A DNA stretch of 64,000 nt, taken from contig JAFREQ010000076.1 in NCBI GenBank assembly GCA_025331565.1, forward strand, positions 868,001 through 932,000, written 5' to 3'. The DNA is from Holacanthus passer (taxonomy: Eukaryota; Chordata; Actinopteri; Pomacanthidae). Under the pieces are notes generated by a model. It searched no databases, had not been told where the DNA came from, and worked only from the letters and a program-made list of their open reading frames with translations. The position numbers and the translations under genes were made by a program. Positions 1 through 8,536 of the stretch are shown in pieces; the first letter of the stretch is position 1; every line of letters begins with the position of its first letter.

Positions 1-3000
1 GTGAAAATTTAAAATTTTAATTACCTGCTTCTTTCTTTAATACAGTGTCTTAGCTTTTGCCGTTTCTCACTGCAACAGTTTGTGTTGTTGTTTTCATTCT
101 GATGTTGTTTTTCTGAAGCAAAATTCATGATATTCATCCACATGTCAAGAAACAGTTTTCACAGTCAGATTCACAGTCAGATCACACTTATTAAAACAAG
201 TATACTAAGTAAACATGGACATTTGCAGAAAATTGTTTTTCAGGTATTGTAACACTGAAGACAGTTTTGGGGGAATTAAGTCACTGAAATGGAACAGACT
301 GACTTGAAATAGTCTGAGGTGAGATGAGACAAGGCAGTGTGAGAAGTCGAAAGAGTAAAATCCGACAATCAAAGGAGACAGAAGGAAAGAAATAGAGATA
401 AAAAATGAAAAACAAAGTGAAGAAAAACAGCCCAGATAACCTTATGTTTTTGCCAAAAGCTCATAATGACTATAAAAAGAAAAGGGAAAAAAAAGTGTTT
501 TCTCCATTCCTTAATCGGTGTGAGCCAGACGGCAGAGCGATAGTGCCTTCTGCCTCCAGTATTATCAGGAAGCTGAGTCAATGGAGTGTGGCCACATAAA
601 TAAGAAACCATACAGAGAGGTGAGGGAATGAAAGAAGACGGGAGGAAAAAAAGGGAAAGAGAGAGATGATGGAGTGATGAACTGTGAGAGAACGAGGTAA
701 ACGCTCCCCAGGTATTATTTTCTTGATAAGGGAAAACAAGTCCCCTATCACAACAGCATCACAAGCTTAAGACCGCTGGGGGCAGCTCTGCAACAAAACA
801 GCAAAGAAGGAGAAAGGAGGGAAAAATGGAACTGGTTTGATTTGTCATTGTCACCCCAACCTCACCCCTCTCCATCCATTTTCCTCCCTGAGACTGAAAG
901 AAAGCAGGTATATTGGCAGGCAGGTCTGGGTGCTGGTGATAACAATGTTGGCTTTGTTCCCCCGCTAGAATTGGACAAGCGCTTCCAGCCGCCACCCCAA
1001 CACAACAATTAAACAAGCCCAGTGCTCAACGCCGCTTTTTCGACATACTGCAATCTGGCGGAGGCTTTTCTCTGTAAATCTATGGGGTCTCAACGCAGAT
1101 GATGCTGGAGGCTACGCTGCGCTCGATAGCAGCGAATCAGTTCCAACTGAGAGCTGCACCTGTTGCACGCTGAGCTCTGTTTATTGTCTTCTGTCATTTT
1201 CTAAACACGCATACGCACGCCGCCTAATGAATAGCCAGCAACCATACGCGGGCGGCACATACCCAGACACACAAACCGACAGAGGGGCGCACACGCAAGC
1301 TGCCCTGTCTTCATCAGGCCAGGCCAATGGACTGTGTCATATCTGCCACGAGTGTGTTCATGTGAGAAAACGGTGCACCCAGGCCGGAACAGACGCTTTC
1401 ACACATTAACAATCCCCGAGTCCACACCTGGGTTAGAGGCAGTTCCCCTCCGCTTTACTCTGTTTACGCTGCAGAATGAATCAAGAAGACACCAATATAC
1501 AACAGCTTACTGCTGGAAAAAAGCTGTAGGTTAGGAAGTATTAAGTAAATCCACTGCCTGAGCCAAATCCTGACCCAAAGCTGTGCTGTTGTTGTCTCAA
1601 TAAATGTTTCCACTATTCATAGCCCATTTGAATTTACATCAGTCTGACATTATTTTCTACATATTATAGATACTGTGATTTTAATATATCAGTCAGTATA
1701 AGAAGGTTTTCTGTAATATGAAGGTGGGTATATTAACACCCTGTATTTGGGAGATACTGTTTATACTGAGAGAAGATACGAATATGATGGTACTATTTTG
1801 TGGACTGAGACGACTCCATGTTGCAGGTTGTGATCTAGCAATGGCACCTTCTTACACATCATCTGGCAGATGATGAGGCCGAGCTGTTCTTTAAATTAAC
1901 TTCCTGTCTCATCACAGTCAATGGTGCAAACAACACGAGGCTACAGCGTTGATACAAGTCAAGCCATTCGATATCTCACCTTACTTCAACTTGATGCAGA
2001 CTTTGTTGATGATTATCAAACTAATTTCTGCCCAATGTCTTACTGGCAGTGCAGCAATGATTTTTTTCCCCTCTCACATTTCCACCTAACTGAGACATAA
2101 AGGCTTTTTTTTCTCCAGCATTGGGATGTGCAGCTTTAAATGATGGTCACAAAGTTTCCTCTGATGCTAGTGGATGTGTTTTTACTTTTAGATAAAAAGT
2201 TGGGGGACCCTGTTGCCCAGGTTGAAAGCAGTTCTAGGTGTACTTCTGCCAAACTCAAACTGGAAAAATGCCAGTTTAGGCCACCTTTAAATAACTCTTA
2301 GTTCAAGGTGACTGCACGGAGAAGGCCATGCTTTTTGGTATTCTGTGTGAGCCCTTATATATCATAGGTGGAGAAGCACTGGCAAGCTCCAAGCAGGTAT
2401 GACAAGTGTTACATGTCTTTTCACAGTACTGCTTACCAATAATTATAAGTGAAGGTAAGAACTCAGATTTCCACACACAGTATACAACTGCAGGCAAATC
2501 TGCACATACAGTATAGTTTATGAAAAATGTATGATTACACATTATTTGTCTTGAAAAGAAACAGATGGGTAAATAATTTCAATGCACTAAAAGCTCAAAA
2601 ATCCTCCTAAGAGCATGTCGAGATTTCTCGGCTGTACCGTATAGTCCATTTTTGTTACTTCAACAACAGCAACTGAGAAAAGCCAAGCTCATGTCCACAG
2701 TGAAAAAAAATCACCACCGATCCTCGGGGACAGCATTCTGAGCTGTATTAACAGCCACACACAGCCAGAGGCAACGCATGATCCTGCCTTCTGCACACTA
2801 AACTCAACTCCATCGGCTTAGAAGGAGTGGTGTGTTTGGCCTATCCCCGCTGCTGCTCTCTGCCTCTACTTGTATTGATTTTACTGGGCCAAAAAAAAAA
2901 AGGAAGGTGAATATCATTTGTCATCATGAAGAAAAACAAACACAAAAGATATACTTATCTTCCCTGTCTTACATACTTTAATTCACATCACTTCACAATA

Positions 3001-5015
3001 TTCCAACACCTAGAAGTTTGAAATAATGTCAGGTTTTGTTTGCGTCTTTTCGTCCACATGCCTCTGATGAACTATCTCCTCTTTTCCTCCAGCCACATCT
3101 CACTGAGCCTTGCAAACTGCTTAATCTGGTGTGGACACAGACCATTCTCACAGCAGACATGTTGACTTGTCAAACACAGGCGTAACCAATAAGATTAATA
3201 ACGGCTGCGTTCAGTTTAGGTGTCGCAGTGCCAGGGCCTCGCTATTGTGCACGCTGGCTCGCTGGCATGACTTTACTGGCACACCTAAGAGGAAGGGAAG
3301 CATCGATAATGATATTAGTTACACCTATGATTTTTTATGAAATGACACGTCAAAACCTCTGCTACGAGAAAGGTCTGTCATTAAACAAACAAGTCTCCAT
3401 CTGCAGTGGGGATACTGGCGTTGCAGCACCAAATTTAACAGCAATTTGCGAACGTTTTATGTTTGGTGTTTAAACTTCTGCCAGCGTAATGGCCCGGTCA
3501 CGCAGGCATTTATGACAGCAATACTTCAGACCAAAGTCGATTTTTTATTTTAATGGAATCTTTCTTGCATAGCAAAGCTGCTTTCAGTTTGTTTACATCC
3601 AAAGGCCCGATATCAGTCTGCAAATCAAGGATGCTGTATGTTTAGCTGTGTGTGCGCGGGGAGGTAGCTCTTGCTGGCACGGCGCTGCAGTCACAGCTGC
3701 AGGTAATTTTGTGATCAGTACTAATGCATATTTATCTCTCCCGCAGTGAGGCTGGAGGCTGCTTTACTGATTACACATGCCAGCTCCATCACCTGGGTCG
3801 GGTTGCAGCAGCTATGTGTAAATCCATCACCAGGTTTGTTCTTGTCCTTCCTTAGTTCTTCAAACTGGTAATTTTATTTGGATGTTCAGTCACGGAGAAA
3901 TATGCGTTTACAAGTTTGCCACAGATGAGAGTAAGTGATAAAATACGAGATGATACTAATCTGCCCGACATCATTTGATCATTTAGTCTAACATTATCGG
4001 CATGAAGTTGTATTTTTTTAGGTGGATTGTGTTTTTTGGGAAATTTAATTTAAATTCTTCAAAAATGTTTTCGTTATCAAACAACTTTTTAATCAGTTGT
4101 CACCTTCAATTTAAGCTGGTCATATTATACTAGCAAGTGCTAGGTTTGGGTATCTGCTGTTACACCTGGCAGTAGGTGTCAGTATTTAGCAATAACTAAT
4201 CTCTAGTTTTTATTTTAGTAGTGCATAAATCTCCACTTAGCAAACGTTAACATTATAATTTGTTTTCCCAAATCTCCAACCAACTGGCTCCTCTCTTAGA
4301 CTTGTGCTGCAAAAAAAAGTGTGGCCACTCTTTATTTCTGCGTAACATGTAGTTGAGAAGTAATAAAATCATCAAGTGCGCATAAATCCTGTGCATGTAT
4401 GTGTGGGACACAATGCAGTCTTCTCTATCAATATCTGACACACCCTCCTATCCTTATTGAAAAACCAGAGACCAATGCATAAGACTATCTAGTGCAGCAA
4501 CTCCCACACGATCCCTCACTGTCTTCCCACTCACAAACACTACCAGCTGAGTTCAGCACGGTGCCAAGCCAGGACACCTTTGTGTGGAATTAAATTCAGG
4601 TCAGTGCATATGTTTTTGCATTTGTAAGAGCCAAGAACCCTCATGCCTCGCTTTTATCTTACCGGCTGAGAGCAATTTCTCTCCAAACAACACTGAATAT
4701 CTGCTAGATGTAATCACTATACCCAAGACTGCAGTTTGTAACCTTTACAGTCACATACATTAGCTCAGCTGTGCCTGGGTGGGCTACATGTTTTAATTCC
4801 TGGAGTATCAAGAGCAGTTTTTCTTTTTGACCTAATAGTGTTCAGTTAAACAGGCTTCACTTGGTAAAACTGTCGGTTTGTTGGTTCACAGCAGTGTCAT
4901 TTCTTTCTGATAGCATTGCATTATATAAACACTATATATATTTACAGCTTTAACTTTTAGGTGACCCCTACTTCATATTGTTGATAGGTTGTCAACATCA
5001 AATACATGCACTTAC
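1..5015 (-). other. PHKB: PHKB intron downstream of exon 2 (partial)
   Basis: This stretch lies 3' of the exon 2 donor on the minus strand and runs off the left edge. I looked for the next expected exon, which should start with a Val-Lys-Ser-Thr-Leu-Leu type sequence, and did not see it, so the whole stretch is read as intron. It is mostly AT-rich unique sequence. Somewhat CpG-richer patches lie at about 1020-1270 and 3480-3800. The short open frames here have no recognisable protein content. Confidence 0.7.
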
Positions 5016-5102
5016 CAGCATTGTAGTAGCGGTCCAGCTTCTCCCATAGAGGCTCATCCTCACGCTGGAGAATGGACAGCTTGAGGGGTTCATAGATGGA
5101 AC
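5016..5102 (-). CDS. PHKB: PHKB exon 2, shared by all first exons
   Basis: This 87-nt exon has a good acceptor (CCTTCCTCAG before 5102 on the minus strand) and a good donor (G|GTAAGT). It enters in phase 1, with the split codon completed as Gly, and leaves in phase 1. It encodes SIYEPLK, then LSILQREDEPLWEKLD, then RYYNA. This aligns with the mammalian PHKB segment that begins SVYEPLK and ends HYYRI. The first Ser of this exon corresponds to the PKA-phosphorylated serine of the mammalian beta subunit; the upstream exon supplies the basic residues. The next codon would be completed as Val in the following exon, as in mammals. Confidence 0.95.
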
Positions 5103-7132
5103 CTGAGGAAGGACACATCTGTTACGCTCATGCTTTACAAGTGTTACTATTCCATATTGACCTACAACATATTTTTTTCAAAATGAATGCTTTGGTTTTG
5201 TCATGAATCCTTAAAAAATCTTATAAATAGGGTCTCAATCCTGTACACTCACCTTCATTAATGACTAAACTGGATGACAGTAAAATTCATAAAGGGTGTT
5301 CATCTTAGAGTTACATTCCTCACTTTTTTCAGTCAATGAGACAATAGTCTTCTTTTGTATATTGTAGATGAAAAAAGGTCTGCAGTTAGGACAAGATTGT
5401 GAATACCTTCAATTTATCTATAAAAAAATTCTTATTCTTATTCTTAAAATAAGAAGCACATAAAATTGAAAAAACAAAACAAAACAAAAGACACATGCCA
5501 TCAGTAAATTCTGTTTTTCACAGCAACACACAGCATAACAAAGGGCTCAGCACACAAAACAATATTCAGGCCCAGAGCTAAAAATTCAAACGGTAATGTG
5601 GCTCACCACCACATATTTCCTTACATTTTCCTCTGAGCTGAGAGAGAGCTGGAGTTCGAGGGAAACCCCTATCTGTTCGACTTTCTCTATTTTCAGACAC
5701 TTTTCACTTTGCTGAGATTTGCATTTTAATAGGTTCGACCTTGGGTCAATACCACAGGTACTGAAAAATTCACATTCTGGCTGAAATTAGCATAATTTCC
5801 ATCATCTTAAAAGTTGCAGGGGACAAAGCCAATCCATCTCTTTTAAAAGATAACACTTTAAAAGAGCATGGAGGAAGTCCAATATTCTCATTTTAATTTC
5901 TAACATGAGATCAGACAAATGTGGGCAGTCATTGTTTGGCTGCTTTTAAACAATCTCATGACTAACTTAAGTGATGCTCTAACACTGTCATCGATGCAGG
6001 ACAATATATAACTTCATTAATACTGTGCATTTGTTTTGTGTCTCTTCTGGGTCTTTCATGCTTATTGTGGAGGAACAAGCTACAGCTAAAACAACATAAG
6101 ATTACAGCAAAACCAATATAAGACACTGTCAACCGCAAGAGAGCTTAAGTGTGTCACTGTCTTATATTTTGTTTTCTCATGATCATTAATAATAATAACA
6201 ACAATGACAACAACAATAATCCTAATAATGACAACAATAATAATCATAATAAAGCATCATAAACAGGAAATAAAGTAACCGATATAAAACAATATATCAT
6301 GTGTCAACTTCACAAAATCTTTTTTATGACGTTGAGAAAATGGATAAACAACAAACAAGAATTTTTGAATTCCAGTTCACACTGTATGAAGCGGACATGT
6401 TTTACTGTGAGATAATTAGGCCTACTGTATACTTGTGACTACTTGTGACAACAAGAAGCTGCTCATGTCCAGAAAACAAAATGTTTTTCTTGTGATCTTC
6501 ACCCGTGTCCTCTCTGGCATTCTGTGTGTGGCTGACTGCATTGCTTTCCTCAGATCTGCTGCCACTACTTACCAAGTCTGTGAACTTTCCGATGAGACCG
6601 GGCAGTCGCAGCCACTGAACCGGCCATTCTCAAAAGGTGAAATTAAGGCCAATCGTCTCTCTCAGCTAAATCACAAATCTACAGCAATTCACAGGAGGGA
6701 GTTAGTAGCACAAAGTTAGATTAAAGACATGCATAAATCAACAATGAATTACATCTTGGGTGATGATGATCATGAACAACATGCAAGGAATTACAATGCA
6801 TTGTATTTGCTTAGGAATGCAAGCTATTTTAAGATACAGAGTCATGATGAATCACTATATGATGATATTGTAATTATGAGACAGACTTTAGATGAATAAC
6901 TACATAACTAAATCAGGACACACTACTTGGCTGATTATTGCTCTTAAGGCTGCATAACATTCACTTCAAAATGCTATGGTCTCAAAATGCTGTATTGGTG
7001 TGTTAATACTGCTGTTAAATGGGAGAACTGGGAGAACGGATGCGCCTCATTCCCTTTTTACTTAATGGAAAAGTCAGAATATTTGCTCTTAGATCAGGAT
7101 ATGTTTTGCTTCCATTCTCTTTGCGAGCAGTA

Positions 7133-7176
<44 letters not shown>

Positions 7177-8071
7177 TACTACAGCCAAAAAAGGACAGGT
7201 AAAATTGTTCATCGTGTTTACAATCACTGCAGTCACTCTTATATGGAATTATAATGTGTCTGTGTTACCACAAAGTGAGTGTCTGGAAAGACCATCATCA
7301 TGTTTTTCTCACTTGTATCACTACAAATAATGGTGTTCCTACATGTGGTTATAAATGGCAGTTACTGTGATGTTTTTATCCTCACACTGTGTAACAATCT
7401 TCAAAGTGTTATAATGGGTTCACTGTCCTTGGAGTGGCAGCTTCCACAGGGCCTCTGTTCACACTTCATGCACACAGTACAGTCAACGATGGTTGAGATG
7501 AGACCTGGTGAGAAGCTCTTAAAATAGACCCTGAGTGCTGCACATTTACACCTCTGACCTTTCATGCTTGTACCCTCACTGCAGTGGACACATTCAATGG
7601 CTAGATCAAGTCCAATGTAACCCGAGTTCAGAGGCTTAACAAGCACACAGACTCACACAAGCACCGGCACAACACAAACAGTCTTCCGGGTAACACTCTA
7701 CCATGTCATGCAAAGTAAGAAGTCAGACCTGATCTTTTTGATCGGGCTTTGAATTCCAGGAGTTTCCAGCCGACATCTGCCAGGCTCGCCATGTTTACAC
7801 GGTCAAATCCGCGAGAGAGTTAAAGAATATCCGGTGTCGTCCTTCAAAATAAAGCAGGGCTGTAGTGCACTGCTCCCAGTCAGCCATCGTTATAAACACG
7901 AAAACAGTAAAACGCTGACGTTAACTTTTAAGAGACAGCTTAATACAATTTGAGCAAAGTACCACGTCATATTCATGAGTATTATGGTCTTATATTTGTT
8001 ATAATGTGTTCTCTTTACTTACCAGCGCATTTATTCTGAAGGTAAAATTTCTTCACTTCTGCTTTAGCCAT
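5016..8071 (-). CDS. PHKB: Phosphorylase kinase regulatory beta subunit, 5' end of gene (gene-level entry, partial)
   Basis: PHKB encodes the beta regulatory subunit of phosphorylase kinase, the (alpha-beta-gamma-delta)4 cytosolic enzyme that activates glycogen phosphorylase; human defects cause a glycogen storage disease (GSD IXb). The call rests on two minus-strand exons. The first, at 7729-7792, encodes a 21-residue N-terminus ending in KARSKRS. The second, at 5016-5102, encodes GSIYEPLK followed by a segment ending EKLDRYYNA. Together they match the N-terminus of mammalian PHKB in order, spacing and splice phase. Only about 50 of roughly 1,090 residues fall in the window. At least one further candidate first exon (8023-8071), and perhaps another (6573-6627), ends in the same phase, so alternative promoters are likely. 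The gene is divergent from ITFG1, about 290 bp away, and the two probably share a promoter. The identity is secure; the number of first exons is inference. Confidence 0.92.
5103..6572 (-). other. PHKB: PHKB 5' intron, part 1
   Basis: AT-rich intron between exon 2 and the candidate exon 1c. It holds an imperfect AAT/AAC trinucleotide stretch at about 6185-6256. I see no further gene. Confidence 0.7.
6185..6256. repeat. Imperfect AAT/AAC trinucleotide repeat
   Basis: The sequence is built of interspersed AAT, AAC and GAC units, interrupted several times. It lies inside the PHKB 5' intron and is an ordinary decayed microsatellite. Confidence 0.7.
6573..6627 (-). CDS. PHKB: Candidate third alternative first exon of PHKB (exon 1c)
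   Basis: On the minus strand an ATG in strong Kozak context (A at -3, G at +4) opens an 18-codon frame, MAGSVAATAR then SHRKVHRL. The frame ends in phase 1 at a consensus donor, G|GTAAGT. Joined to exon 2 it would read ...KVHRLGSIYEPLK, which is in frame and keeps an Arg at -3 to the conserved Ser. It is a GC-richer, CpG-containing patch in an AT-rich intron, which favours a real exon. Against it, I cannot identify a homologous mammalian first exon, and an open frame this short with a donor could occur by chance. There is no visible TATA box. Transcript 5' ends would decide. Confidence 0.42.
6628..7728 (-). other. PHKB: PHKB 5' intron, part 2
   Basis: AT-rich sequence between candidate exon 1c and exon 1b. 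It contains the CA repeat at 7138-7174. No coding sequence is recognised. Confidence 0.65.
7138..7174. repeat. (CA)n microsatellite
   Basis: Uninterrupted dinucleotide run of about 37 bp. It produces spurious Thr-His and Val-Cys open frames on the two strands. Confidence 0.97.
7729..7792 (-). CDS. PHKB: PHKB first exon 1b (orthologous to the main mammalian first exon)
   Basis: The minus-strand ATG at 7792-7790 (context AAAC-ATG-G, strong Kozak) opens a 21-codon exon ending in phase 1 before GTCTGA. It encodes MASLADVGWKLLEF followed by KARSKRS. This resembles the main human PHKB N-terminus, which has a Val-x-Trp-Lys-x-Leu-Glu core and ends Arg-Thr-Lys-Arg-Ser. Spliced to exon 2 it gives KARSKRSGSIYEPLK, the known PKA site region of the beta subunit, with Arg at -3 to the target Ser. 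The donor GTCTGA is weaker than those of the other candidate first exons, which would suit regulated use. A 30-codon upstream frame ends two bases before this ATG. Confidence 0.92.
7795..7887 (-). other. Upstream open reading frame before PHKB exon 1b
   Basis: The minus strand has an ATG (7887-7885) with A at -3 and G at +4, then 30 sense codons and a TAA (7797-7795). The stop ends only two bases before the PHKB exon 1b ATG (TAA-AC-ATG). The predicted peptide begins MADWEQC and ends LADLTV; it resembles nothing I know. If transcription from the exon 1b promoter starts above 7887, this frame would be met first by ribosomes and could dampen PHKB translation or force reinitiation. If the start site is below 7887 it is irrelevant. 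Confidence 0.4.
8023..8071 (-). CDS. PHKB: Candidate alternative first exon of PHKB (exon 1a)
   Basis: The minus-strand ATG at 8071-8069 (G at -3, G at +4) begins a 16-codon frame, MAKAEVKKFYLQNKCA. It ends in phase 1 at a consensus donor, G|GTAAGT. Splicing to exon 2 would give ...QNKCAGSIYEPLK in frame. It lies at the edge of the shared promoter with ITFG1, where a PHKB transcription start is expected. Human PHKB also has an alternative short N-terminus on the same shared exon, but this sequence is not obviously its homologue. This version lacks the Lys-Arg-Ser that precedes the PKA-target Ser in exon 1b. It could instead be a 5' untranslated exon. Confidence 0.55.
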
Positions 8072-8081
8072 GACTAACCAT
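8064..8081 (-). other. Short upstream frame overlapping the exon 1a start
   Basis: An ATG at 8081-8079 on the minus strand (A at -3, G at +4) opens a five-codon frame (MVSHG, then TAA). It runs over the exon 1a ATG in another frame. Ribosomes starting here would miss the exon 1a ATG on the first pass. The same bases include AAGATGG, a YY1-like core, so the site may be a promoter element instead. Confidence 0.3.
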
Positions 8082-8358
8082 CTTTAACTTGTTACAGCTG
8101 TCAACTGTCAAGCTACCCGGAAGCACGACACTGACGTAAACTGGGAAACTCCAATATCGCACTATTTACCCTTATTTCAGTGCATTATCGCTACATATTT
8201 CCAATATAATGATAACATAAGAGCAGATGTCTAAGTCTAAAATCGACCTTTAATATAATGCGTCATTAAATTAAATAGAAGCTGCTATTTCAGTCTGCCG
8301 TACGGTCCTGTGCCGTATTACGGTCGGTGTTGTTGTGAGGAGCTGCACTAGCACCAGG
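8072..8358. promoter_or_regulatory. Bidirectional PHKB-ITFG1 promoter
   Basis: This 287-bp interval separates the most 5' PHKB candidate start codon (minus strand) from the ITFG1 start codon (plus strand). No TATA box is evident at a sensible distance. An ETS/GABP-like CCGGAAGC lies at 8117-8124. A CRE-like TGACGTAA lies at 8132-8139. AAGATGG, a YY1-like core, reads on the minus strand near 8077-8084. Such elements are common in TATA-less divergent promoters. A CpG-containing stretch follows at about 8299-8325. Transcription start sites cannot be placed from sequence alone. Confidence 0.7.
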
Positions 8359-8536
8359 ATGTGGATGTTCAAATCCAATATTTTGGTATTTTTCTTACTT
8401 TTTGTGGGTCGGTATAACACATTGGCTCTTCAGGATGTGACGGGCGACCTGTTCGGTGGCGAAAATAACGGGACGTTGGCGGCGTTTGGAGATTTTAACG
8501 CGGATAAACAGACAGACATCTTCATCATCAGAGAGC
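8359..8536 (+). CDS. ITFG1: ITFG1 exon 1 (signal peptide and first FG-GAP loop)
   Basis: The start is the ATG at 8359 (A at -3); a GTG further upstream is in frame but not a plausible start. A second in-frame ATG at 8365 has a poorer context. The exon encodes 59 residues plus one base of the next codon. Residues 1-23 form a signal peptide with a hydrophobic core ILVFFLLFV. The mature part reads LQDVTGDLFGG, then GTLAAFGDFNADKQTD, close to the human protein. The donor is GAGC|GTATGC. Read-through into the intron ends at a stop after about 20 codons. Confidence 0.95.

Noticed and set aside
1..5015. Search for PHKB exon 3 in the left 5 kb
   Set aside because: No stretch encodes the expected Val-Lys-Ser-Thr-Leu-Leu-Leu-Tyr-Gln type block on the minus strand.
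6185..6256. Trinucleotide tract considered as a possible CRISPR-like or satellite array
   Set aside because: Units are 3 bp and irregular; a plain decayed microsatellite in a vertebrate intron.
8335..8358. In-frame GTG upstream of the ITFG1 ATG as a possible start
   Set aside because: Vertebrate nuclear genes rarely start at GTG, and the ATG at 8359 has a good context and gives a normal signal peptide.
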